From Gilliamella sp. Pra-s52 (lineage in GTDB: Bacteria > Pseudomonadota > Gammaproteobacteria > Enterobacterales > Orbaceae): a DNA stretch of 64,000 nt. Below the pieces are notes generated by a model. That model had not been told where the DNA came from, ran no database searches, and saw only the letters and a list, made by a program, of their open reading frames with translations. The translations under genes were made by a program, and so were the position numbers. The DNA is taken from NCBI RefSeq assembly GCF_009795805.1, contig NZ_WTEY01000010.1, positions 1 through 64,000 on the forward strand, read 5' to 3'. Below are positions 48,900 through 57,886 of this stretch, one piece after another (positions within the stretch are counted from its first letter, which is position 1; the number at the start of each line of letters is the position of its first letter).

Positions 48900-50224
48900 A
48901 GGTTTCCTTTTTGTATTTGTAAAAATAGATCTGATAAAATTAAACGTTGTTTAGTTGTAATAACGACTGAATGACGGTTTGACTTGACTTTCGTAATAGC
49001 ATCATCAAGGTTAGAAGCCCTTTTTGTTAGTAATAGCCAAGCAATTACTGCTGTTGCACTACGCGAATAACCTAATGCACAACAAACGAGTACATTTCCT
49101 TGTTTATGATACTGCTCAATCATTTTAGAGGCTTGCTGACATTGTTCAATAGTTAGTGGTGTCATATCTAACACAGGAATTGAGCAATAATTACCAGAAA
49201 CACATCCTATAGGTAATTCAGCACACAGATCAACAATCGAGAAACAAGAATATTTTCGTAATGTATTGTTAGAGGGTATCCGTCCTAAATAAACATTATC
49301 ATAAATTAAATCGGCTGATTCATTTTTAAATGTCCATAATCGTGAATTGATCCACATGATTATAAAATAAGGTAAATATAAAATCGTAGTGGCAAGATTA
49401 AAATGTCCGTTAGTCTGCTTTTGAAATCCTATTGCACCAACAAATAAGTAATTGACACAAACCAAAAATAAGGAAGCAGAAAGCCAAAGCAACCAAAGCC
49501 ACCATCCATTAAAGTAGATTGCTAAACTCAGAAATAACAAAAATAATATAAAATAGATACTAGCCCAAACATAGTGTTTGGCTAGTTGTCTATTTTTTAA
49601 TGGCGATAAGTTGTTATCTGGCCATAACCAAATACAAAAACAGCCAACCCATAATCCAGTTGGAATATCAAAAAAATGGTGTTGCCAAGTTGTTAATACT
49701 GACACGCCTATTAAGAGACACCAAACATGCAAAATATAACGAGCAAGCTTGGTATGTAAATAATTAACATAAAACTGCCATAAAATGATAAGTAATGTGA
49801 TGTGTAATGAAGGTGCTTGATTAAATGGCTTATCAAATCCCATTAAAACATCAAACAATACTCCAGAAAAACCGTCTAATGGTGGGCGTTCAAAACTAAA
49901 TTTAAGTGGAAAGATTAAAAAACAAAAAATACAAATAATCTGAGCAGATAAAAGTCTAAAACCAAGCCTTTTAAGAGTAGGATAAGAACTAGCCAACAAA
50001 ATAGCTAATCCATACATAAGATCTATTGACCAATAAGGTATGATAGTCCAAGGCCATAAAGGTATTGAGTGTTCCCATTCAAAAACTAAACTGCCTACAT
50101 CACTTCGCATCGCTGTAAGTTCATTAGCAAAATTATAGCTAGTAAAAAAGAAAACGGTTAAACCAACTAACCATGCTAACTTATAAGCAGTTAGCTTATT
50201 AAAACAATATTTTAACTCATACAT
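48893..50224 (-). CDS. ynbD: PAP2-like/dual-specificity phosphatase fusion (YnbD-like)
   Basis: 443 aa. N-terminal ~260 residues: several membrane segments with a PAP2 pattern (KFSFERPP; PSLHITLLIILW; WQHHFFDIPTG). C-terminal ~150 residues: a dual-specificity phosphatase with the CX5R loop CALGYSRSATA. E. coli YnbD has the same layout. It may dephosphorylate a lipid phosphate and a second phospho-substrate at the membrane; not established. Confidence 0.83.
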   Translation of the reverse strand: MYELKYCFNKLTAYKLAWLVGLTVFFFTSYNFANELTAMRSDVGSLVFEWEHSIPLWPWTIIPYWSIDLMYGLAILLASSYPTLKRLGFRLLSAQIICIFCFLIFPLKFSFERPPLDGFSGVLFDVLMGFDKPFNQAPSLHITLLIILWQFYVNYLHTKLARYILHVWCLLIGVSVLTTWQHHFFDIPTGLWVGCFCIWLWPDNNLSPLKNRQLAKHYVWASIYFILFLLFLSLAIYFNGWWLWLLWLSASLFLVCVNYLFVGAIGFQKQTNGHFNLATTILYLPYFIIMWINSRLWTFKNESADLIYDNVYLGRIPSNNTLRKYSCFSIVDLCAELPIGCVSGNYCSIPVLDMTPLTIEQCQQASKMIEQYHKQGNVLVCCALGYSRSATAVIAWLLLTKRASNLDDAITKVKSNRHSVVITTKQRLILSDLFLQIQKGNLC

Positions 50225-50230
50225 TCTTTA

Positions 50231-51982
50231 TTATTTAATTCGTTGAGCCAGTGATACGGTAAAAATCCCCCACTGATCAATACGCATAGTGATCTTTTTA
50301 AACCCAGCGTCTGCGACAAGTTGATCCATTTCAAGTTGGGTACGTCTGCGCATAATCCAAGGTTGTCCATCTCTATGTGATGTTAATGCTCTTGCTATAA
50401 ATTCAAGTTGTGGGTGCCAAGGTTGATTAGTATAAATTAAATAACCACCTTCAGCGATTGAATCAGCTAAACCTGACAAAGATGCACGCAGTAACTGGTT
50501 ATCACTAAATAATTCATATAACCCCGAAACAACGGCTAATGTTGGTTGTGGTGATAATTGGGCTAGCTGTTCACGATTAAAAGCATCACCTTTTTCAAAA
50601 CGGGCTATATCAGTTAATCCTTTTTCCTCTATTAATGCTTGGCCATCTTGTATGTTAATATCACTATAATCTCGTAATAGTACCGAATTGGGTTTATTAG
50701 CGAGTTGGTTAATCGTTTCTAAAATATAACGACCATGCCCTGCAGCAATATCAACAATATCGACAGGCTTATTTTGTTCGTGAAGTTGATTGATAGCGAG
50801 TTTTAACAGTTCTTCAAGGTGTGTCTTTCGTTGACGGATACCTCTCCATCCGATAGATTGTAAGTAAACATAATCTAAAAAACGCCCTAGTTTTGAGGTA
50901 CCAGACGGTTCATTACGATAGACATAATCCAATGAGCCTCCCGAGTCAAACCCTATTGTCGTGCCCAATTTTATCCCATCCGAAAGTCGGCTAGCGTATG
51001 CTAAACTAGCTTTAATAAATTTCCAATATAAAGGTCTAATCCAACCTGATGGCGGTAAGGATAAATTATCTGCTTCTTGTCTTGTGTAACCAAGCATATC
51101 GGCATTAGTAAATGACTGAATTTTAGGTTCATTGGCAAAAGATCCTAGAATAAATCGCCTTGCACGATCGATTGCAAATTTTCGCTCTTTTTCACCAAAA
51201 GTATCATGATAAAAGCCAGGCAACACATGAAACTCTTTTTGTTCAGAACCTAAATTGTCATAAAATTGTTTTTGCGGTTTACGTTTTACTACATAATCCG
51301 AGCCTGAAACTAATAATTGCGTTGGAATATTAATGGCATTGGCATCTTTAACAATACGATCAGACACTTCATATAAATCAAGGAGTAATCGAACAGATAT
51401 TGGTCGAGTAATCAATGGGTCTTGAGTAAATGATTCAGCACGTTCAACGTCGTGCGTCAACAATTTAGGTTTAACATAGCTGTTAACGAAAAAATTACCT
51501 TTTAAATTATACAGCAATTTCAAACCAGATATGGCTAATGGTACATATAATTTTACACTAAAGGCCGGTGAAGCTAATACCAAAGCACGAATATTGGGCA
51601 CATAGTCATGTACCCATGCCGAGGCAATGACAGCCCCAACACTTTGGGCAATAATGGCAATATCTTCATAACAAAGCGAATAAGTTTGTTTAATATGTTC
51701 AATAAAACAGTTTGCATCTCTAATTAACGTTGCAAAATTGAGAGCATCACCACGATCACCCTCCGATAGACCATTTCCTCTAGCATCCCAAGCAAATATT
51801 TGATAATCAGGTAGTTCTAGTTCGTCAGCCAAGTGAGCCATGCGCCCAGAATGTTCATGCCCTCGATGAAAAAGAACAATTGCTTTAGAAAGACCTTTAT
51901 TATTATCAGTAGCAGGCCAATAGCGATAAAACAACCGACAACCATCATGGCTAATAAAACTTTTTTGTTGCTGTTGACGCAT
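50231..51982 (-). CDS. ynbC: Alpha/beta hydrolase-methyltransferase fusion (YnbC-like)
   Basis: 583 aa. N-terminal ~290 residues are a monoacylglycerol-lipase-like hydrolase: LFHRGHEHSGRM, AWDARGNGLSEG and the nucleophile elbow AQSVGA (S114), then YHDTFGEKER with the His. C-terminal ~200 residues are a class I methyltransferase with VDIAAGHGRYILE. Same fusion as E. coli YnbC. It probably modifies the lipid made by YnbA/YnbB. Confidence 0.85.
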   Translation of the reverse strand: MRQQQQKSFISHDGCRLFYRYWPATDNNKGLSKAIVLFHRGHEHSGRMAHLADELELPDYQIFAWDARGNGLSEGDRGDALNFATLIRDANCFIEHIKQTYSLCYEDIAIIAQSVGAVIASAWVHDYVPNIRALVLASPAFSVKLYVPLAISGLKLLYNLKGNFFVNSYVKPKLLTHDVERAESFTQDPLITRPISVRLLLDLYEVSDRIVKDANAINIPTQLLVSGSDYVVKRKPQKQFYDNLGSEQKEFHVLPGFYHDTFGEKERKFAIDRARRFILGSFANEPKIQSFTNADMLGYTRQEADNLSLPPSGWIRPLYWKFIKASLAYASRLSDGIKLGTTIGFDSGGSLDYVYRNEPSGTSKLGRFLDYVYLQSIGWRGIRQRKTHLEELLKLAINQLHEQNKPVDIVDIAAGHGRYILETINQLANKPNSVLLRDYSDINIQDGQALIEEKGLTDIARFEKGDAFNREQLAQLSPQPTLAVVSGLYELFSDNQLLRASLSGLADSIAEGGYLIYTNQPWHPQLEFIARALTSHRDGQPWIMRRRTQLEMDQLVADAGFKKITMRIDQWGIFTVSLAQRIK

Positions 51983-51994
51983 AATTTTTCCTCG

Positions 51995-52603
51995 TTATTT
52001 TTGCGTTTCTTGCATGCCTTTTCGAACTCGGTTAATGACAGTATAAATAAGTAAAAAGCTGATGATCCAGAATAACGTATTAATCCACATTAAAGGTAAT
52101 AAATAAGTTGCAATACCTAAACTTATCACCCCAAAGACAAAGGCTCGATCACTTTTACCCATTGGTCCATCATATCTCCTTGATGCTCCAATCATGACAC
52201 CTAGAATGCCACTATATTCCGTTAAAATGGATAGTAAAACCAAAAAAATAACTAAATTGTTATTTACTTCTTGAAGTTGTGTAAAAGTGACCAATAGCAC
52301 ACTGTCAGAAATTACATCACAAATTTCATTTAAATAAGCACCTAAATTTGATTTTTGATGATATTCCCTTGCAAGCATACCATCAATAGCATTGAGTGCC
52401 ATACGGATAAACATCCATATTGGAATAAGATAAAAAATCCATTGATATGATGCCAATATTCCAACAATAAAAGCAATCATGACAGATCCCAAACAGGCAA
52501 TCAAGGTTACTTGATTAGCTGTAATATTAGCCTTATAAAGACGATCAACATAAGGACGTAGTCGTGCTTGAAACTTCGGCTTTAATTGATAAATTGATAA
52601 CAC
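51995..52603 (-). CDS. ynbA: CDP-alcohol phosphatidyltransferase (YnbA-like)
   Basis: 202 aa, about five membrane helices. The CDP-OH-P motif is D74-G-x2-A-R-x8-G-x3-N92-x3-D96: the third catalytic acid is Asn rather than Asp. From memory E. coli YnbA has the same substitution, so it is a subfamily trait rather than decay. It should transfer a lipid-phosphate from a CDP-lipid to an unknown alcohol. 13 bp after queH and 12 bp before ynbC. Confidence 0.82.
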   Translation of the reverse strand: MLSIYQLKPKFQARLRPYVDRLYKANITANQVTLIACLGSVMIAFIVGILASYQWIFYLIPIWMFIRMALNAIDGMLAREYHQKSNLGAYLNEICDVISDSVLLVTFTQLQEVNNNLVIFLVLLSILTEYSGILGVMIGASRRYDGPMGKSDRAFVFGVISLGIATYLLPLMWINTLFWIISFLLIYTVINRVRKGMQETQK

Positions 52604-52616
52604 AGGAAATCCTTGT

Positions 52617-53336
52617 TTAAATTTCTTTAGCTAATCCTTGTTTAGCTATTTTTATCACATTTTTTAAATCAACACCTTGTGCTTTAGCGGCAAAAATACA
52701 GCCACAATAACACTGCCGATAAACATCATACTCTTTACAAAGCTCGATAGAACGTTTATAGCCATTATTTTTTTTAAAATCAGAAGGCAGATAATTGACC
52801 GAAAAAATTTCTTGAATTTCTAATCCTAGTTCATTAATTTTTTGGCTGTTTTTTTTAGGACTTAATGTTAATGCACTGGCAAAATAGTCAAAGCCCAACT
52901 CTTGCGCTTTAATAGCAGCCAAATCTAAACGCATTTTATAACAGAGATGGCACCGTTCTCCCCCTTCTGGGGCATCTCGTAAATGTTCAACTTGCTTAAT
53001 AAACTCAGCAGGCTGATAAGGAGCTTCTAAAAACTGAACGTTATTGCCTGTTTTTTGATTAAAATCAGTAATAAACTTTTGTTGCACCACGCTACGATAT
53101 TCATATTCAACACGAGGATGAATATTAGAATTAGCAAAATAGATCGTAATATCAGCATATTGTGCTAAATACTCTAAAACATATGTACTACAAGGAGCAC
53201 AGCAACTATGAATCAACAGTTTGGGGCGAACAGCTGTCGATTGCCAATCAGTAATCACCTCTTTTAAAACGGAATCGTAATTTACTTTATTATGTGGGTT
53301 TAATTTATCAAGAATAGTTTTAGCATTAATTAACAT
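52617..53336 (-). CDS. queH: Epoxyqueuosine reductase QueH
   Basis: 239 aa. Iron-sulfur enzyme for the last step of queuosine tRNA modification. HSCCAPCSTY (C45, C46, C49), GGERCHLCYKMRL and YRQCYCGC carry the cluster-binding cysteines. It is the non-cobalamin alternative to QueG. First gene of the operon that continues into the ynb genes, an association with no obvious functional reason. Confidence 0.92.
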   Translation of the reverse strand: MLINAKTILDKLNPHNKVNYDSVLKEVITDWQSTAVRPKLLIHSCCAPCSTYVLEYLAQYADITIYFANSNIHPRVEYEYRSVVQQKFITDFNQKTGNNVQFLEAPYQPAEFIKQVEHLRDAPEGGERCHLCYKMRLDLAAIKAQELGFDYFASALTLSPKKNSQKINELGLEIQEIFSVNYLPSDFKKNNGYKRSIELCKEYDVYRQCYCGCIFAAKAQGVDLKNVIKIAKQGLAKEI

Positions 53337-53576
53337 GAGGACTCAATTATTTGTTATTTTAGAGAATAAAGCCTTTAAGATTGGCTATGATATAGTGTTA
53401 CCATTTATCCTTCAAGAACAACGCAAAATTTTTATACTTATAACTATGTATCATAAATTTAAACACTAAACCTTTACCAAAAAATAAATAAAAAAATGTA
53501 CAACACAAAAACTAATCCCCCCTACATAGCCATTAAAGACTATGCTTAATTAGTCCTGCTCAAATGAAATTTTATA

Positions 53577-54038
53577 TTATTCGTCATGTAGTTTTAAAAA
53601 ATAATAGACAAACTGATCATCAATTTTATAATTTAATTTTTCATACAAAGCTCTTGCTTTGTAATTTTCGACTGATGCACATAATAAAATGCCACTATAT
53701 CCAGAATTACTTGCAAAATTTTTTACTTTTTCCATTAATTGAGTTGCAACATTATGCCTTCTGTAACTTTTTATAATATATAAATCATTTAAAATTATAG
53801 TTGGTGATATGGATAAAGAAGGATAAGAAAAATATAGCTGTGTAAAACCACATGCTATTTTATTATCGTAAGCAAGAAAAATTATTGAATCATTGTTGAT
53901 CAATCTTTCTCTAATGAATCTCTTTGATTCAGAATAACAACTTTTAATACCATAAAATTCTCAATATTCAGAAAGAAGTAATGATATATCATCAAGTTCG
54001 TCTAATGTCCCTTGCACTATATTAAATGAAATACTCAT
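53577..54038 (-). pseudogene. GNAT acetyltransferase broken by one in-frame TGA
   Basis: From an ATG at 54038 the frame reads MSISFNIVQG, ... LLLSEY, TGA (53961-53963), then EFYGIKS..., and continues without a stop through a GNAT core (NDLYIIKSYRRHNVATQLMEKV, ALYEKLNYK) to 53577. Related proteins have YREFYG where this has Y-stop-EFYG, so a CGA-to-TGA change is likely. The remaining 108 codons start with TTG and lack strand 1, so activity is doubtful. Possible stop readthrough cannot be excluded. Confidence 0.75.
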
Positions 54039-54146
54039 CAGTTTATAAAACTTCCTAATCACACTTTAGTTAAAAGTATTTTTAATACTAAACTGATAAT
54101 TATTTTTAGTCAGATAAAAATAAGAATTACTTTTTAACAGAAATTA

Positions 54147-55337
54147 TTAATCATTTTTATTAACATCCATAACAAACGTCTTCTTGATATAACGTTTTTC
54201 TAAAATAAAGGCGATAATAAAATAGATAATCGTCAATACCCACAAATGCCAATATTGCTGACTAAACTCAGAAAAGCTTGCACCCATTTGATTAATTTTT
54301 ACAGAACCAACAATAGCGGGTACTGCTGGAAATATATAATCAATTAACTGGAACAACGAAGGCATCAATTCTTTTGGCCAAGATAGTCCGGTAACAAAAA
54401 ATATAATCATACTTGACGGTATAATTAAACAAAAAACATCACTAACTGTATGAACAAAATGTGATACCACTTTACCTAATAACGCCGTAGAAAAAATAAA
54501 AGGAATAATAAACGACAAGGAAACGAAGATATTACCTAAGCGTGGCAAGTTATACCAATAATTAGCAAATACGGTATAGATAATAAAATAGATCAAATAA
54601 AGTACTAAATAAGTGAACAATTTACCTGAAAGTAGCAATAGCGCTGAAGATGTAGCATTACTTTGTTGATTAATAAATGTTGTTTCAAAATCAGAATTTT
54701 TGCTGAATAAACGACACAATATGCTACCAATAAGTAATGTTTGATATAAAATCAAAATAAAGGCAGCTGGAATAATATAAGTTGCATAACCAGATTGCGG
54801 GTTAAATAAACTAATCAGCTGAGTGCTAAAAGGCGAAACATTACTTGTTGCAACAGCAGGATCAACGCCTTGAGCTATTTTGCGTGAAATCGAAATTTTA
54901 GCACCAAAATTACTAGCTACAGTATTAATAGCCGTTGCCACATTACTATAAATCAAAATATAACTAGCATCGCCATAATATAAAACAGTACTCGTTTTCC
55001 CCGCTAAAATATGTTGCTGAAAACGATAAGGTATCAATACTACACCATATATTTTGCGTTCTTCAATCAGTTTTTTAGCTGTCTGTAAATCTGTAATGTG
55101 CAAATCTGTTTCAATAGATTTATTTGCATCAATCTGCCTAACTAGCTCTCGGCTATAATTAGTATTATCTTGGTCAATAACAGCGATAGGAACATCACGT
55201 ATCGCTTCATGTAAATAAGGTTGAGGATAAAAAAAGAAATAGATAAATATTCCCAAAAACATAACACTAAGTATCGCTTTGGTTTGAAATATTCGCTTTA
55301 ATTCATCATAGGAAATTAATAGTAAAGATTTAATCAT
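54147..55337 (-). CDS. ABC-2-type permease, second of pair
   Basis: 396 aa. N-terminal membrane helix, a long extracytoplasmic domain (DVPIAVIDQDNTNYSRELVRQIDA) and about five membrane helices at the C-terminus, the YhgE/YhhJ layout. Overlaps the first permease by 4 bp. No ABC ATPase gene is adjacent. Confidence 0.88.
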   Translation of the reverse strand: MIKSLLLISYDELKRIFQTKAILSVMFLGIFIYFFFYPQPYLHEAIRDVPIAVIDQDNTNYSRELVRQIDANKSIETDLHITDLQTAKKLIEERKIYGVVLIPYRFQQHILAGKTSTVLYYGDASYILIYSNVATAINTVASNFGAKISISRKIAQGVDPAVATSNVSPFSTQLISLFNPQSGYATYIIPAAFILILYQTLLIGSILCRLFSKNSDFETTFINQQSNATSSALLLLSGKLFTYLVLYLIYFIIYTVFANYWYNLPRLGNIFVSLSFIIPFIFSTALLGKVVSHFVHTVSDVFCLIIPSSMIIFFVTGLSWPKELMPSLFQLIDYIFPAVPAIVGSVKINQMGASFSEFSQQYWHLWVLTIIYFIIAFILEKRYIKKTFVMDVNKND

Positions 55338-56494
55338 ATTAACCGCCTACGAATTTTTCGTAAATGAAGCATAATAAGCATTGATACAATACTGAATTGA
55401 ATCAGTAAATAAATAAATGGTTCTAATGAAGTCATCATATTTGGTGCCCTGAGTGTTTGATCAAGGCGAATCTGTATATACCATGTCACGGGTAATAAAG
55501 CCCCCCAAACATAAGCAAAAGTATTCATGGCAATACGAGGGAAAATAAGTCCTGTAAAACCAAAACTAGGCGATGCAACTAAACTTGCAGTACCATATGC
55601 CTGCGCTAATGTTGAACCAGTTAACCCAAAAAAAATCCCATATAAACATGACGTCAAGATAAAACATATATCACCGAATATAAGCAACATCAAATATCCA
55701 TTCAATGGTAAATTAAAATAGGCGATTAAAACGCTATCAAATAAAATTAGGCAAAATAAAAAATAACTAAAATAAGGAGTAATGCGCCCTACTAAAAAAG
55801 TAAAAATGTTGTAATTAGCTAATTGTAATGTTTTTTGGTAGCTTGTTCCGTCAAAGCGATCACGAGTGATACTAGTAACCATTGCTATCATAATAATAAT
55901 CTGCAAAATGGTAGGGATTAAACCACTCATTAATGTATATAGGTAATTTAATGTTGGGTTAAATAATGGATGTAAATTAGTTGGAACCGTTTTCATTTGA
56001 CTTTGTGCAACAGGTAAAGCAACTCCATTTTCTAATAATCCTTGCAATACAATTTGACTATTAGCTGTTTTTAATGCTGTGCTCATGGCCCGAAAAATAA
56101 TGGTGCCAGCAGACATATATTGATTATTATAAAAAGCGACTACTTCAGGTTGGCGTCCAGCTATAAGATCCTTTTCAAACTGAGGCTGAATAAAAAGTAC
56201 TGCATAAACATCCCCTTTAATCAAAGCATGTTTAGCAGAGGAAAGATCTTGATAACGTTTAGCCACCTGTAATTGTGGAGAAGCAGCTACCTGTTGAATT
56301 AATAAACGTGATGATTTAGTTGTGTCTTGATCAACAACAGCAATAGGTACCTGAGTAATAACACCGGCATGGTACATATAAAGAAATAAAAAAATAAATA
56401 ATAAAGGGTAGATAAAAACTAGTAAAAACAAAAATCGTTGTTTCACTAATTTACTCAGTTCCCATCTAATCACTTGTAATAGCGAACTAGACAT
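55334..56494 (-). CDS. ABC-2-type permease, first of pair
   Basis: 386 aa from ATG 56494, which has AAGGACGG upstream; a longer frame to 56563 is possible but overlaps the HlyD gene and has no Shine-Dalgarno. Same layout as its neighbour (VPIAVVDQDTTKSSRLLIQQVA; helices later). Probably an exporter half with the following gene and the HlyD protein. Confidence 0.88.
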   Translation of the reverse strand: MSSSLLQVIRWELSKLVKQRFLFLLVFIYPLLFIFLFLYMYHAGVITQVPIAVVDQDTTKSSRLLIQQVAASPQLQVAKRYQDLSSAKHALIKGDVYAVLFIQPQFEKDLIAGRQPEVVAFYNNQYMSAGTIIFRAMSTALKTANSQIVLQGLLENGVALPVAQSQMKTVPTNLHPLFNPTLNYLYTLMSGLIPTILQIIIMIAMVTSITRDRFDGTSYQKTLQLANYNIFTFLVGRITPYFSYFLFCLILFDSVLIAYFNLPLNGYLMLLIFGDICFILTSCLYGIFFGLTGSTLAQAYGTASLVASPSFGFTGLIFPRIAMNTFAYVWGALLPVTWYIQIRLDQTLRAPNMMTSLEPFIYLLIQFSIVSMLIMLHLRKIRRRLI

Positions 56495-56534
56495 GAATGC
56501 CGTCCTTTTGCGTAAGATGACCAGATTAATTATG

Positions 56535-57509
56535 TTAATGAGGTTGCCATTTTGTGGTAACACTCATTCCTGGACGTAGACCTGCCACTTTATTGATTGG
56601 TTTTGCACGCATTTCAAAGGTTTTTAGATCAAAGTCACCGGTTGCCTTAGTCGCCTGCCAATTAGCATATTGACCTAAAGCATTTAATACCGTAACTTTA
56701 ACATCAATAACTTGATTATTTAATGCAGGAACTTTTACCTGAAACTTATCACCGACTTTAATATTTCCTAATAAATCTTCGCGAATATTGAAAGTAAACC
56801 AAATATCGTTTAAATCAATAATAGAATAAAGAGGAGTTCCTAGGCTATACAACTGCCCTGTTTCAGCAACTCGTGTAGTAATTTGACCACTAATAGGAGC
56901 AATCAAAGTTAATTCATTAACATCTGCTTTTACTTGCGCTAAAGCAGCTTTTGATTGTTCTACTTGAGTATCAGCTAATTTCTTCTGTTCTATGCTACTA
57001 CCATTTTCAGCCAATGTCAGATTAGCTTTAGCTGCTTCATAAGCCTTGACAGCTGCTTGATATTGATTAAACGATTCATCATAGTTTTGCTTTGAAACCG
57101 TTCCATTTTTGACTAAACGATTAATTCGGTCATAACTAGCTTGAGCTAAAGCTAAATCCGATTTTGCTTTATCTAATTGAGCCTTTTGCACATCAATTGT
57201 TTCTGGCCTAGTACTATACGTCGTATCGCGACTTGCTATTGCCACATTTAATTGTGCTTCAGCGGTTGCAAGCTGAGCTAATAATGCAGGACTTGAAAGA
57301 GTAAGAAGCGTATCCCCCTTTTTAACATCATCCCCAACATCATAATTAAATTGAATCACTCGACCTTGTACTCTAGCGGCGACATCAACACGGTTAGATT
57401 CAACTTCACCCTGTAATATAATGGTACTAGGTTGATTAGCAAAATAGATAATAACTATAACCATAACGATCATAATAGCTACAATCAAAGAAAGACGTTT
57501 TTTTTGCAT
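56535..57509 (-). CDS. HlyD-family periplasmic adaptor
   Basis: 324 aa. One membrane anchor (residues 7-25), lipoyl-like barrel half (VAARVQGRVIQFNYDVGDDVKKGDTLLTL), a coiled-coil hairpin of about 100 residues, second lipoyl half (LIAPISGQITTRVAETGQLYSLG) and beta-barrel. It links an inner-membrane pump to an outer-membrane channel. First gene of the export operon; no outer-membrane factor is present. Confidence 0.92.
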   Translation of the reverse strand: MQKKRLSLIVAIMIVMVIVIIYFANQPSTIILQGEVESNRVDVAARVQGRVIQFNYDVGDDVKKGDTLLTLSSPALLAQLATAEAQLNVAIASRDTTYSTRPETIDVQKAQLDKAKSDLALAQASYDRINRLVKNGTVSKQNYDESFNQYQAAVKAYEAAKANLTLAENGSSIEQKKLADTQVEQSKAALAQVKADVNELTLIAPISGQITTRVAETGQLYSLGTPLYSIIDLNDIWFTFNIREDLLGNIKVGDKFQVKVPALNNQVIDVKVTVLNALGQYANWQATKATGDFDLKTFEMRAKPINKVAGLRPGMSVTTKWQPH

Positions 57510-57886
57510 AAATTATATTTATAAATGATTAGTGTAAAGCTAGAATAAGATTATTCGCAATAATATAAAGCGAAATATTAAATTACGCAATAAAATATAA
57601 TGTTGTAACATTAATCCTTCTTAAAAACTATACAGCTTATAGTAAAATAATCAACTTACAGAAATAACTTTATATCCTATAAAATTGATTTATTGACTCT
57701 CTTTTTCTTTTTGGGATCATATATAATGATACAATCATAAAAGACAAAATTCTTTTTAATAAAATTTATTACAGCTTTTATTACAGTTACAAATACAATT
57801 TAATGATAAAACTTGATAAGTTTTGAAATAACCTTAACAAAAAAAACATAATAATATGAATTTTAAACATAAAAAGAAAAACCACC
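57510..57886. other. Divergent promoter region of hlyD-like gene and mutS
   Basis: 377 bp, very AT-rich. TATAAT at 57722-57727 is a possible -10 for mutS, but the TTGACT at 57693 is too far (23 bp). No repeat or RNA structure recognised. Confidence 0.35.

Noticed and set aside
57693-57727. mutS promoter TTGACT...TATAAT
   Set aside because: The spacing is 23 bp, too long for a sigma70 promoter.
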